NCBI RefSeq assembly: GCF_900168055.1
Contig: NZ_FUYS01000011.1
Location: 1 to 64,000 of the forward strand
Direction: 5' to 3'
Source: Parapedobacter luteus
GTDB taxonomy: Bacteria > Bacteroidota > Bacteroidia > Sphingobacteriales > Sphingobacteriaceae
Length of the DNA: 64,000 nucleotides
In this document: positions 53,432-62,363 of the stretch, piece after piece
Layout: each line of letters begins with the position of its first letter
Position numbering within the stretch: the stretch's first letter is position 1
Made by a program: the position numbers and the translations under genes
The notes under the pieces: model-generated
Told to the model about the DNA's origin: nothing
Databases searched by the model: none
The model's input: only the letters and a program-made list of their open reading frames with translations

Positions 53432-54154
53432 ATGGGCACGATTCATATCGGCACCTCCGGTTGGCATTATAAACATTGGAAGGCCGTCTTTTATCCGGAA
53501 GGTTTGAAAGACGCTGACCAGCTCGCTTTTTATACCCAGTCGTTCGATACGGTAGAGGTAAATAATTCATTTTATAGGCTACCTATCGAACGAACATTCC
53601 GCCAATGGAAAGAAACCGTTCCTGATGGATTCCTTTTTGCTGTCAAAGCAAACCGTTACATTACGCACCTTAAAAAATTTCACGAAGTGAAAGCGTATAC
53701 CGCTGGTTTTGTTGAGCGTGCATTAAATTTAGGCGAGAAGCTGGGGCCTATCCTGTTTCAATTGCCCCCTTTCCTGAAAGAAAATACTCGCTTGCTAACA
53801 AATTTCGTGGCGGAACTGCCCAAAGGGCCACGCTATACCTTTGAATTCAGGAATCCGAGCTGGTACCAGCAGCAGGTCTATGAAGTCTTGAAGGAGCACA
53901 ATTGTGCTTTCTGTATCTATGAACTTGCCGGGCATTTATCCCCGCTCGAAATAACAGCTGATTTTGCATATGTCAGACTGCACGGGCCGGAGGGCAAATA
54001 TCAGGGAACTTATACTGATGACAAACTCGCTTCATGGGCGGCCCAATGCAGGACATGGCTTGAAGCCGGTGTCGATGTCTTTTTTTACTTCGATAATGAC
54101 CAGCACGCGTATGCACCAGCCAACGCAAAAACACTCCGAGAAATGACGGCTTGA
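53432..54154 (+). CDS. DUF72 (YecE-like) protein
   Basis: From the ATG at 53432 the protein opens IHIGTSGWHYKHWKAVFYPE and has TVEVNNSFYRLPIERTFRQW, FAVKANRYITHLKKF and YVRLHGPEGKYQGTY, the DUF72 TIM-barrel signature. The biochemical role of the family is unproven. It is in a plus-strand group with the response regulator at 52483. Confidence 0.93.
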   Translation: MGTIHIGTSGWHYKHWKAVFYPEGLKDADQLAFYTQSFDTVEVNNSFYRLPIERTFRQWKETVPDGFLFAVKANRYITHLKKFHEVKAYTAGFVERALNLGEKLGPILFQLPPFLKENTRLLTNFVAELPKGPRYTFEFRNPSWYQQQVYEVLKEHNCAFCIYELAGHLSPLEITADFAYVRLHGPEGKYQGTYTDDKLASWAAQCRTWLEAGVDVFFYFDNDQHAYAPANAKTLREMTA

Positions 54155-54155
54155 T

Positions 54156-54881
54156 TTAGTTGAAAAACTTCCACTGTAAATAAGCGCATAGCCCTTCCAA
54201 TTCCGGAAAAATGCTAAAGGCGTCGACCCCCAAACTGTGCAAGTCATCCACGATGGCTTCTACGGCTGATTTGGGCACCTTGATCTTAGTCATTTTGGCC
54301 CGGTAATCTGCAATTTCTTCAAACCGATACCGATGTTTTAGCGCTTCGGTTGAATGTACGGAAAATACGCCCGATTGATTATTGATGCGTTGCTTGATAA
54401 TACGCGGTCTGAACAATTTACTTTCCTTGATGTCAAACGGATGCTGGTCTTGCTCGTTCGGCAGAAAATCTTCGGCTTCAGCCGTGAAGACCCAGACGAT
54501 GGCATGTGATCCGGCCGTCTGATCAGAAAGTGCCGAGCTTGCAGCAAACCACAGCGCTGCTAAGGCGTTGTTGGTCCAATCGAGAAACCGCGTAGGAAGG
54601 CCATAATGTTGTCCTAACGTCAGATAATCCCAATCATTTCTTACCTGAAACGGCTCTATCAGCAATGGGTTGGCACGTTTAAACTCATCGAGCATAGCCT
54701 GCTCCATCGCTAACAGGCTTCCCTCGCGCGGCTTCAACCTTAAAATCTTTGGAATAAGCGGCGTGTCGGTCGCTTGCCCCCGGTATAAAAAATCACGCTG
54801 CGTACCGGCCTCCAGGTGTTTCTGTTTTAAAGCCTTGATGCATAACATGTAGTCTGCCAACGTGGTTATCTCTTTTTCCAT
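54156..54881 (-). CDS. FRG-domain protein
   Basis: The 241-residue protein contains FLYRGQATDTPLIPKILRLK, YGLPTRFLDWTNNALAALWF and AIVWVFTAEAEDFL. The Phe/Tyr-Arg-Gly of the first motif defines the FRG domain, found in uncharacterised proteins often near mobile or defence genes. It converges on the DUF72 gene with one base between the stops. Confidence 0.9.
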   Translation of the reverse strand: MEKEITTLADYMLCIKALKQKHLEAGTQRDFLYRGQATDTPLIPKILRLKPREGSLLAMEQAMLDEFKRANPLLIEPFQVRNDWDYLTLGQHYGLPTRFLDWTNNALAALWFAASSALSDQTAGSHAIVWVFTAEAEDFLPNEQDQHPFDIKESKLFRPRIIKQRINNQSGVFSVHSTEALKHRYRFEEIADYRAKMTKIKVPKSAVEAIVDDLHSLGVDAFSIFPELEGLCAYLQWKFFN

Positions 54882-55185
54882 CTGGCGCTGTTGAATCGTT
54901 GTATCCTGCTTTTCCTAAAATACTGCCAAACAATTTGTGTCGGCCTTTCCGGAGAGGGTGCTCGTGTACGCTGCTTCGGACGGATTAAAATAGGGAATGA
55001 AAGTCAGCAGAAACAGACATCCATACCAAGAAAAAGGACACTTGCCGTTGGTGCTGCAGGACGGCTAAAGCACTGAACGGAAAAAAAACGGCCATCGATG
55101 GCATCAATGACCCCAGCAGCAACGATGCCCTCGATATCGGCATAAAAAATGAACTGCATTAGTCGAACCAAATGAATTAAACATC
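54882..55185. other. 304-base stretch without a confirmed gene
   Basis: One plus-strand frame near the end reads TAIDGINDPSSNDALDIGIK before a stop at about 55161 and may be the tail of a lost gene, but it has no start or recognisable relatives. The region should also carry the DUF892 promoter. Confidence 0.35.
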
Positions 55186-55701
55186 ATGGCAAACAAAGCA
55201 AAAAACAATTCGAACATGCCCAACGCGCATCTGCACGAATTATTTGTAGACGAACTGAGAGATGTATTAAGTGCCGAGAAGCTTTTGCTTAAAGGGTTAA
55301 AGACCATGTCCGGAAAAGCAAATAGCGAAGGCTTGAAAACTGCGTTCGAAGAGCACTACGCCCAGACGGAACAGCATATTGAACGGCTAAAAAAAGTTTT
55401 CGCTTCAATAAACCTTTCACCAAGAGCAAAAAAATGCAAGGCTATGGAAAGCCTATTGGAAGAAGCTGAAGAAATTATCGAAAACTTCGAGGACGCCCAA
55501 GTGCTGGATGCTGCACTGATTGCGGCTGCCCAGAAAGCAGAGCATTATGAAATTGCCAGTTATGGATGCTTGGTCACTTATGCCAATCTAATGGACCACC
55601 AAGAGGCTGCCGATCTGCTTAACCAAACGTTGGAAGAAGAGAAAGACACCGATGCAAAGCTCACGGAAATTGCCATGGAAGAAGCAAATGTGACGCAGTG
55701 A
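55186..55701 (+). CDS. DUF892 ferritin-like protein (YciE/YciF family)
   Basis: The 171-residue protein matches YciF-type proteins: LHELFVDELRDVLSAEKLLL, KTAFEEHYAQTEQHIERLKK and AAQKAEHYEIASYGCLVTYA, with Glu and His positions that form a di-iron-like four-helix bundle. Such proteins are induced by stress. It fits the stress theme of this end of the window. Confidence 0.92.
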   Translation: MANKAKNNSNMPNAHLHELFVDELRDVLSAEKLLLKGLKTMSGKANSEGLKTAFEEHYAQTEQHIERLKKVFASINLSPRAKKCKAMESLLEEAEEIIENFEDAQVLDAALIAAAQKAEHYEIASYGCLVTYANLMDHQEAADLLNQTLEEEKDTDAKLTEIAMEEANVTQ

Positions 55702-55806
55702 TGCGCCGATAGCAAAAAAACACATGTTCCCTGCCCCCTTTGCGTCATCCCCATGGCTAACACACAAGAAACACCATATTCGCAAAGCGGGGCTCTTTTC
55801 TTTTTC

Positions 55807-56166
55807 TTAGCCTAACCGCAGCTTCACTTCTCCAAGAAAGGTCTTGATATCAAATGGTTTACTGATGAATCCATTGGCCTTTTCGGCTCGGTGATCGTGC
55901 CGGTAATCATCATATGCAGACATCAGTAAAATAGGTATCTGGCTGGTTGCCTCATCGGTTTTCCATGCTTCGCAAATATCCAAGCCATTACCATCTGGCA
56001 GCATGACGTCAATGATCAGCAAATCCGGCGACTGCTGCCCTGCATGCTGTTTAAACGATGCGATGTTGCTAAACACGGCAACATCGTATCCTTGTTCCGT
56101 CAATAAGAATACGATAAGCTCGCCAATATCGATATCGTCCTCTAAGACATGGACTGCTTTTTTCAT
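55807..56166 (-). CDS. Stand-alone receiver-domain protein
   Basis: From the ATG at 56166 the 119-residue protein is one receiver domain: VHVLEDDIDIGELIVFLLTE, the phospho-acceptor in DLLIIDVMLPDGNGLD, and Lys in ANGFISKPFDIKTFL. It has no output domain. The adjacent PAS-GAF kinase is the likely phosphodonor. Confidence 0.9.
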   Translation of the reverse strand: MKKAVHVLEDDIDIGELIVFLLTEQGYDVAVFSNIASFKQHAGQQSPDLLIIDVMLPDGNGLDICEAWKTDEATSQIPILLMSAYDDYRHDHRAEKANGFISKPFDIKTFLGEVKLRLG

Positions 56167-56213
56167 GCCTCGCAAGTTAGAAAAATTGGCTATTAATTAC
56201 AAGTTAATCGAAT

Positions 56214-58190
56214 TTATTGACCTCTGGGTATGGAAAAATAAAAGGTTGATCCTTTCCCCAATTCGCTGTTTACGCCGATATGGCCGCCGTGGCGCTCAAT
56301 AATTTCTTTACTTAAATATAACCCAAGTCCAAGGCCAGTCATCTTGGAGGTGCCCTCTACTTGGTAAAAACGGGTAAACACCTTTTCCTGTTGATCCCGG
56401 CTCATCCCCATCCCTTCATCCTTGACCTGTACACTCACTTCATGTACAGACGATTCGAGCGTCACATAGACGTTGTTTGCATCAGGAGAGTATTTTATGG
56501 CATTGGTGATGAGGTTGATGATCACCTGTTCCATGCGCTGCCGATCAGCGACTACCGTATAGTCTCCACGGACATTATTGACAAAGATTGTATGTGTTTG
56601 GCTGCTGAAATGGAAGGTTTCGACTACATCAAGAACCATCTCGCTCATATCGAAACGCTCAAAATGAAAACTTAATTTGCCCGCCTCGATTTTAGAGATA
56701 TCCAGTAGTTCGGCGATAAGCGCATTTATACGTTCCAGTTGCTTCAGCGCTTTCGTGAGAAAGCGACGTCCAACTTGGTCGATTTCGGACCTTTCAAGAA
56801 TTTGGAGGTACCCTTTAATCGTCGTCAGTGGCGTTTTGAGTTCATGGCTTGCCAATGCGATAAACTCATTCTTTTTAAGATTCAGTGCATTTACTTCTTC
56901 CAACAAACGGGCGTTGTCCAGTGTCACGGCAACCAACAAAGCGATGCTCCGCATCATGTCTTCGTCTGCGGTCTTAAACACGTCGGATTGTGCATAACCG
57001 AAAAACATGGCCCCAATCAGTAGTTTGTCGCCAGATCGGATAGGGATGGCTAAGCAATGCCGTATACGGGGAGCCTTGGCCCCTTCTTTTGTGTCAAAAA
57101 GAGACAGCACATGTGCCGCCTCACACACATCATCAAACTTTACAACATCTTCGCCTGCAAATATGGCGTGAATAATCCCTTCGTCTAAGTGGAGGTTGTA
57201 ATATTCGTTGTTATTTCCATGTGCAGCCACGGCTACTGACAAGCTTGTATGCCCCTGGTCGTCCGAAATCCGGTAAAAGCAAAGCCCCACATCTGCGGAA
57301 GCGAGGTGTGTCGTCGAGTCGATCACCGTCTGGATGATGGAATGCGTGTCGAGCTTTTCGGAAATCACCTTGCCGATAGCGTGAAGCGTTTCCAGTTTTT
57401 GCGCGTGGAACTGAATGGTCTGTTCCCGTTGGATTTTATCAGAAATATCTCTTGCTATTTTTGATGCTCCGATAATTTGACCTTGCTTGTTACGCATCGG
57501 GGATATGGTGAGCGAGATGGGGATTTCTTTGCCCGATTTGGTCACCCGGATGGTTTGGTAATGGTCTACCTTCCGCCCCTCGCGGATCTCCCGTATAATG
57601 GTTTCTTCTTCGCTACGGAGATAGGTTGGGATAAGCGTGTAAATCGATTTACCGATAATCTCATGCTCACTGTAGCCAAAAATACGTTCCGCTCCTGCAT
57701 TCCAGCTGAGGATTGTGCCATCAAGTTTTTTGCTGATAATGGCATCGTCAGATGACTGTACAATTTCGGAGAGGGCGGCCTGCCTTTCCTCATATTGCTT
57801 GTAATGCGTAATATCCACTAAGGTGGTACATACACCGATACACGCCCCCGCCGCAGTATGGATAGGCTTCGGGAAAACCAGCACAATCCGTTGTGTGCCG
57901 TCTGAACGCTGGATGACTATCTCTTCACCGGATACTCCCTCCTGCCCAATCACTGCCCGGGCCATGGGAGATTTTTCTAAGGGCATCGGGCGTCCGTCAA
58001 CAGATGAGATCGCAAACGCCCCCGACCATTTCTCTTTACCAATCTCAGGTTCGCGCCCCCAAAGCGCTATCGCCGCATCGTTAACCACTGTTACAAATCC
58101 TTCGACATTACAGATATAACTTGCTATTGGGGAGGCAAAAAACAAATCCCTGAACACAACATTATCAACTTCGCTATACACTTTTTTCAT
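56214..58190 (-). CDS. Cytoplasmic PAS-PAS-GAF histidine kinase
   Basis: From the ATG at 58190 the 658-residue protein has two PAS domains (about 10-125 and 135-250, with SWNAGAERIFGYSEHEIIGK), a GAF domain (about 275-420), a histidine H-box in ALASHELKTPLTTIKGYLQI, and the ATPase domain with NLITNAIKYSPDANNV and TGLGLGLYLSKEIIERHGGH. No membrane helix is seen, so it senses a cytoplasmic signal. The receiver protein lies 47 bases downstream on the same strand. Confidence 0.94.
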   Translation of the reverse strand: MKKVYSEVDNVVFRDLFFASPIASYICNVEGFVTVVNDAAIALWGREPEIGKEKWSGAFAISSVDGRPMPLEKSPMARAVIGQEGVSGEEIVIQRSDGTQRIVLVFPKPIHTAAGACIGVCTTLVDITHYKQYEERQAALSEIVQSSDDAIISKKLDGTILSWNAGAERIFGYSEHEIIGKSIYTLIPTYLRSEEETIIREIREGRKVDHYQTIRVTKSGKEIPISLTISPMRNKQGQIIGASKIARDISDKIQREQTIQFHAQKLETLHAIGKVISEKLDTHSIIQTVIDSTTHLASADVGLCFYRISDDQGHTSLSVAVAAHGNNNEYYNLHLDEGIIHAIFAGEDVVKFDDVCEAAHVLSLFDTKEGAKAPRIRHCLAIPIRSGDKLLIGAMFFGYAQSDVFKTADEDMMRSIALLVAVTLDNARLLEEVNALNLKKNEFIALASHELKTPLTTIKGYLQILERSEIDQVGRRFLTKALKQLERINALIAELLDISKIEAGKLSFHFERFDMSEMVLDVVETFHFSSQTHTIFVNNVRGDYTVVADRQRMEQVIINLITNAIKYSPDANNVYVTLESSVHEVSVQVKDEGMGMSRDQQEKVFTRFYQVEGTSKMTGLGLGLYLSKEIIERHGGHIGVNSELGKGSTFYFSIPRGQ

Positions 58191-58383
58191 CCAGACAGGT
58201 AGTTTACACAATGAATAGTCCGCCAGTATTTTGGACTTACCTTGCGTTATCAACAAAAATACAATTGTTTTGACACATCTCAATATTTTAGCCGATTAAT
58301 TATGCATCAAATCAGGATGGCCACCGGTGTCGGTGGCTTTGAGTTTCTGGAAAGCGATAGGAAAAGGTCTCGATTAGTTGTTG

Positions 58384-58851
58384 CTAAGCAAACTGATGGC
58401 CTTTATACAACTGTTTATACTGGCGGTAAAATGTCGATAACTCCGCTTTTTGGCTGACAATTAGTTTTCTCGCCGTGGGGAATAGCCCCTCTTGTCGTTC
58501 TGCGTATTGGTAAGCTTTGAGCAATGCTCGCTCGCCTGTATTGAAAAATTCATAAATGGACAACGAATTGCCGTTCTTGGCGAACGTGGCTTTGACAACA
58601 TTCCAAGCCCTGAGGATCGTCCCCGACGGTTTACCTTTTGCCGGAAGGTCATGTGCCAGCGCCACGAATTCCAGCTCCAGATCTTCCTGCAAACGTTGCC
58701 CCTGCGCGATAATCTGCTCAAAAACCCTATTCAACTCATCGTCCGCCCTGTCTGCTGGCCCTTCGAGTACCGCTTGGTAACTCCAAATGCGCTGCCCATT
58801 CACTTCTATCAGATCATTGAGCACTTCCAGTGTTTTTGTTAGCTGATCCAT
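58384..58851 (-). CDS. DUF2383-like (PA2169-type) four-helix protein, copy A
   Basis: The 155-residue protein opens TLEVLNDLIEVNGQRIWSYQ and has GERALLKAYQYAERQEG, the pattern of PA2169/DUF2383 ferritin-like proteins. It is one of three tandem paralogues. Their function is unknown; they occur with stress genes. Confidence 0.85.
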   Translation of the reverse strand: MDQLTKTLEVLNDLIEVNGQRIWSYQAVLEGPADRADDELNRVFEQIIAQGQRLQEDLELEFVALAHDLPAKGKPSGTILRAWNVVKATFAKNGNSLSIYEFFNTGERALLKAYQYAERQEGLFPTARKLIVSQKAELSTFYRQYKQLYKGHQFA

Positions 58852-58875
58852 ATCGCAGCGGCATACGTTTTATAT

Positions 58876-59361
58876 TCAGGAAACAGCGGCCAGCGGCTGT
58901 TCCACAGGTTGTCCTTGAAGCCTTCCAAAATGTGCGATCCAATCGCGCGCGGCGATGACCTCTCGTTTTTGCCTATTGATGACTAACCTTAAAGCAGGTT
59001 GCAACCCGTCTGTGCCTTCAACGCTATGGTACGCTATGAGCAATGCATTCTCTCCAGACTTACACTTATCTAATGAATAACTCGGCATTTTGCTGGAAAA
59101 AACCGCTTTCACCACTGACCATGCCAGACCGAATCTACCGCCGACCACAAGCTGCGTCTCAGGTAATCCCCAATTGGCACCGATGTCGAGCAACTCCTGC
59201 CGCATGTTGATACTTTGCTTAATAAAGGCCTCAAAAAGAGTCGTCAAATGTTGTTCGTCTGGTGTAAGTCTATTAAGCAGGGCTTCATAACCATTGATTC
59301 GTTCGCTATGGAATGCCACCAAATCCCGGAGGCATTCCACTGTTGTTTTTAGGTTTTCCAT
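58876..59361 (-). CDS. DUF2383-like four-helix protein, copy B
   Basis: The 161-residue paralogue reads TVECLRDLVAFHSERINGYE and CKSGENALLIAYHSVEGTDG. It lies 24 bases before copy A, probably in the same transcript. It differs clearly from A and C, so the duplication is old. Confidence 0.85.
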   Translation of the reverse strand: MENLKTTVECLRDLVAFHSERINGYEALLNRLTPDEQHLTTLFEAFIKQSINMRQELLDIGANWGLPETQLVVGGRFGLAWSVVKAVFSSKMPSYSLDKCKSGENALLIAYHSVEGTDGLQPALRLVINRQKREVIAARDWIAHFGRLQGQPVEQPLAAVS

Positions 59362-59391
59362 GTACGTGTTGATTATTTATTTTATGCAATA

Positions 59392-59853
59392 TCACTCGAC
59401 CTTCTCCCGGTCTCTCAATTGCTTGATTTGATCATGCGACGCCAGCAACTGCGTTTTCTGGCTGGAGATTAGCGCCTTTGCTGCAGTGGATATTCCTTCT
59501 TCCTCTTCTGCCTGCCGATAAGCCTTTTGCGCTGCATCCTCGCCGTACTCACAGCTTTCCAACACGGCCAACCGGTCATCTACGGCAAACACCTGTTTGA
59601 CATCCATCCATGCACGGTAAATTTTGCCGGATGCGGTAGTTTGGTCATCCACCCGATTTTCCCACGCACTGATATGCTGCTGCAGCTCGGTTTTGAGCCG
59701 TTCGCTTTGCTCGATGAGACTGCTAAACAACGCCTTAAGATCCACATCGGCAACTGGCAATTCTGCGATAGCCTTTTCGTAGCCGGCTATCCGATCATTG
59801 TTTATTTTAATTAGATCATTAAGTACTTCTGCCGTTTTTTTCAAATCTTCCAT
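59392..59853 (-). CDS. DUF2383-like four-helix protein, copy C
   Basis: The 153-residue paralogue reads TAEVLNDLIKINNDRIAGYE and CEYGEDAAQKAYRQAEEEEG. It is the first of the three in transcription order, 30 bases before copy B. Confidence 0.85.
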   Translation of the reverse strand: MEDLKKTAEVLNDLIKINNDRIAGYEKAIAELPVADVDLKALFSSLIEQSERLKTELQQHISAWENRVDDQTTASGKIYRAWMDVKQVFAVDDRLAVLESCEYGEDAAQKAYRQAEEEEGISTAAKALISSQKTQLLASHDQIKQLRDREKVE

Positions 59854-59963
59854 TTTTTACGCTCCTTTCTTTTCTTAAGCCAAACTTTTATGGCCGCTAT
59901 AGGCCTTTTCTATGGGGTTGACAATTGATGACCAAAATTTGTTTGAAAAATTTCGGATAATCG

Positions 59964-60200
59964 TTAACTTAGTGAGTTGTACCGTGCGTAGGGCCGCAGG
60001 GCGTTACCGATAGCTGATATGATATCCGGATGGATTTCATCGTCGACCACTTGCCAGGCCCCCTCCTTTTCAAGGATGACAAACGAGTCTTTATCCGGCG
60101 TGATGATTCGCCACCCTTGCTCGCCATTATAATCCTCGGGTTGGGCGAGCAAACTAAGCTGCTCGCCGGTGATGGGTTCTTTAACCTTAATTCGCCTCAT
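59964..60200 (-). CDS. Small hypothetical protein
   Basis: The 78-residue protein contains GWRIITPDKDSFVILEKEGA, then WQVVDDEIHPDIISAIGNAL. It lies between the DUF2383-like trio and the DUF2267 gene on the same strand, 20 bases from the latter. No family is recognised. Confidence 0.65.
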   Translation of the reverse strand: MRRIKVKEPITGEQLSLLAQPEDYNGEQGWRIITPDKDSFVILEKEGAWQVVDDEIHPDIISAIGNALRPYARYNSLS

Positions 60201-60220
60201 AATCGTATCCCCCTGTATAG

Positions 60221-60649
60221 CTAAGCTTCCAACAATTCTGCAATTTCAGGTGTTAATTGCCCTTTGACGTGTTCGTATTCTCCTGGCGATACATAGTCCT
60301 TTATAACACGGAATACCGCGGCAGCGCCGTCCTTCGGATTGCTACCGAAATCACGACCTGGTGTAGGGCTATTTGCGGTGATTTCCTGTAAGAAATCATC
60401 CATCGTCGATGAATCACGTCGTTCCTTGCTGATATTCCAGCCATTGACGTATATGGCTTTCAGCACCATAGGCAGCTCAGATATCAAATGCATTGATTCT
60501 TCTACCGTTATCCGGTCACGTAATGCTTGAAATACCGCCTGTACCACGCGGAAAGCATGCTGCCGGTCATCCGGGGTTCCTAACTGTTCGGCTACTTTTT
60601 TTAAGAAAAGATTTCCCTCGTGGGCATACTGTTCAAAATGATTTTCCAT
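60221..60649 (-). CDS. DUF2267 protein
   Basis: The 142-residue protein has the DUF2267 pattern: FLKKVAEQLGTPDDRQHAFR, VVQAVFQALRDRITVEESMH and LISELPMVLKAIYVNGW, ending in the shorter repeat AVFRVIKDYVSPGEYEHVKG. Function is unknown; members are often found with stress genes. Confidence 0.9.
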   Translation of the reverse strand: MENHFEQYAHEGNLFLKKVAEQLGTPDDRQHAFRVVQAVFQALRDRITVEESMHLISELPMVLKAIYVNGWNISKERRDSSTMDDFLQEITANSPTPGRDFGSNPKDGAAAVFRVIKDYVSPGEYEHVKGQLTPEIAELLEA

Positions 60650-60810
60650 GACTACATTCCTCCTTTATACGGACTGATAATACGATAACCATTCCAACCG
60701 GACTAAGAAAAACAGACTTACCAATCAGCGAAGCCACAAGTAGGGCAAAGGGGATGCTCAATACGCTTTTGTGTACATGATGTTGTTTTTTGTATACAAT
60801 TCAGCTGGTA

Positions 60811-62028
60811 TTAACTTCGTGGATAGGTTTCCTGTTTCATATAGAAGGTTCCCAAAAAGAAAATAAGGCGTAATATTTTAAATGAAAACCAGCGGATTAG
60901 CCGACTTAGCAACGTCGTCTTAGCCGCAAAATCACTAGGATTGACCCGTGTGCAATGGTTTTGCATAATGTACTCCAGCTCCCCGATTGTCTGCCGCACG
61001 AACGATTTTCCCTGTACATCCAAATTCAATTCTACACTTACACGGGCACTCAGATCATTCACATTAAACGACCCAATAGTCAACCATTCGTCATCGCAGG
61101 TAGCAAGTTTGCCATGCAGCATATTGCCCGTATATTCGTATATTTCTACACCGTGTTGCAAGAGCCATTCGTACATGGAACGCTCAGCGTCTTTTACCAA
61201 GGGGACATCCATGCGGCTGCAAACAATTAATTGTATCGTCACGCCACGCTTTACAGCCATAGTGATATCCCGCCTGACCGTAGCTCCCGGCAAAAAATAA
61301 CTGGACAGCAGAATTACCTTCTTTTTGGCTTTGCGGAAGATCGCTTTATAGGTGCGGGTGATATCGTATTTGCGGCGCACCCAGTCGTTGCGGCGTATAC
61401 GGACAGCACCTACGTGCTCGGAACCAAAAGCTATCTCGGTATCGGCAGGTCTGCAACGCTCTGGTACGCTTTTCATGCGCTGCAAGTTTTTCCACATCGC
61501 CCAGCACAATTCACACAACCTCACTGCGACCTCTCCCTGCACGCACAGGGCGAAGTCCAGCCAAGCCGGTTTCCCCGGCTTATCATTGTACCGGTCGCCA
61601 ATGTTGGTCCCCGTAACCACCGCATAACGAGCGTCCACAACGAGCACTTTCTGGTGCATCCTGCGGCCAATATAAAAACGCTTACTTCTGAACAGCGGCT
61701 CAAAAACACGGAAATGTATCCCATTTTCAACAAACTGGGAAATAAAGGTCTTTTTCAGCGCCTGTGATCCGTAGCCATCAACCAATAGATAGACCGCCAC
61801 TCCCCGCTTTGCCGCGGCAATTAAGGCGTCAGCGACCAACTGCCCCGTTTCATCCGCCTCATAAATGTACACCTGCAAGTGAATGCTTTCCTGTGCGTGT
61901 TCGATGAGTTGGACCAACAAGGAAAAAAAGGTTTTACCACCGGTAAGCAGCCTCACTTGATGATTGGGAAGATAGTCTTGGTAGTTGCGCGTCGTGTTGT
62001 CTGGCATTTTAGGGTTATCTGCGTTCAT
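60811..62028 (-). CDS. Phospholipase D-type cardiolipin synthase-like protein
   Basis: From the ATG at 62028 the 405-residue protein has two HKD motifs: GRRMHQKVLVVDARYAVVTG and NMLHGKLATCDDEWLTIGSF (HxK). These form one active site in the PLD superfamily. No N-terminal membrane helices are present, resembling the ClsB type. It probably makes cardiolipin or related lipids. Confidence 0.9.
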   Translation of the reverse strand: MNADNPKMPDNTTRNYQDYLPNHQVRLLTGGKTFFSLLVQLIEHAQESIHLQVYIYEADETGQLVADALIAAAKRGVAVYLLVDGYGSQALKKTFISQFVENGIHFRVFEPLFRSKRFYIGRRMHQKVLVVDARYAVVTGTNIGDRYNDKPGKPAWLDFALCVQGEVAVRLCELCWAMWKNLQRMKSVPERCRPADTEIAFGSEHVGAVRIRRNDWVRRKYDITRTYKAIFRKAKKKVILLSSYFLPGATVRRDITMAVKRGVTIQLIVCSRMDVPLVKDAERSMYEWLLQHGVEIYEYTGNMLHGKLATCDDEWLTIGSFNVNDLSARVSVELNLDVQGKSFVRQTIGELEYIMQNHCTRVNPSDFAAKTTLLSRLIRWFSFKILRLIFFLGTFYMKQETYPRS

Positions 62029-62114
62029 GCTACCTAACAAATGGGGCGGACGGTTGTTTTCGCACCAAATTTGGTTTGGACTTTGTAAAACATGTTATAA
62101 AAAACTTCACGGCC

Positions 62115-62363
62115 ATGGCTAAAGATCACGGAAAACAAATCAAGGACGACGAAAAGTATGAAGCCTTGAAAGAAAAGGGAATGAGTAAAGAAAAAGCCGC
62201 CCGCATTGCCAACACACCAGATGCCAGCAAAAAGGGCGGTAAAGCTGGAAAACTAGACGAGCGGACAAAGGGCGAATTGATACAGGAGGCAAAAAAAATC
62301 GGTATCACGGGCTATTCTAAGCTCAACAAGAAAGACCTTATCGACCGGATAAGAAATCACTAA
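62115..62363 (+). CDS. Rho-N-like small basic protein (DUF7218-type)
   Basis: From the ATG at 62115 the 82-residue protein reads KYEALKEKGMSKEKAARIAN, then a Gly/Lys linker and TKGELIQEAKKIGITGYSKL with NKKDLIDRI, a Rho N-terminal (SAP-like) helix pair. It may bind nucleic acid. The stop overlaps the convergent gene by four bases. Confidence 0.82.
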   Translation: MAKDHGKQIKDDEKYEALKEKGMSKEKAARIANTPDASKKGGKAGKLDERTKGELIQEAKKIGITGYSKLNKKDLIDRIRNH

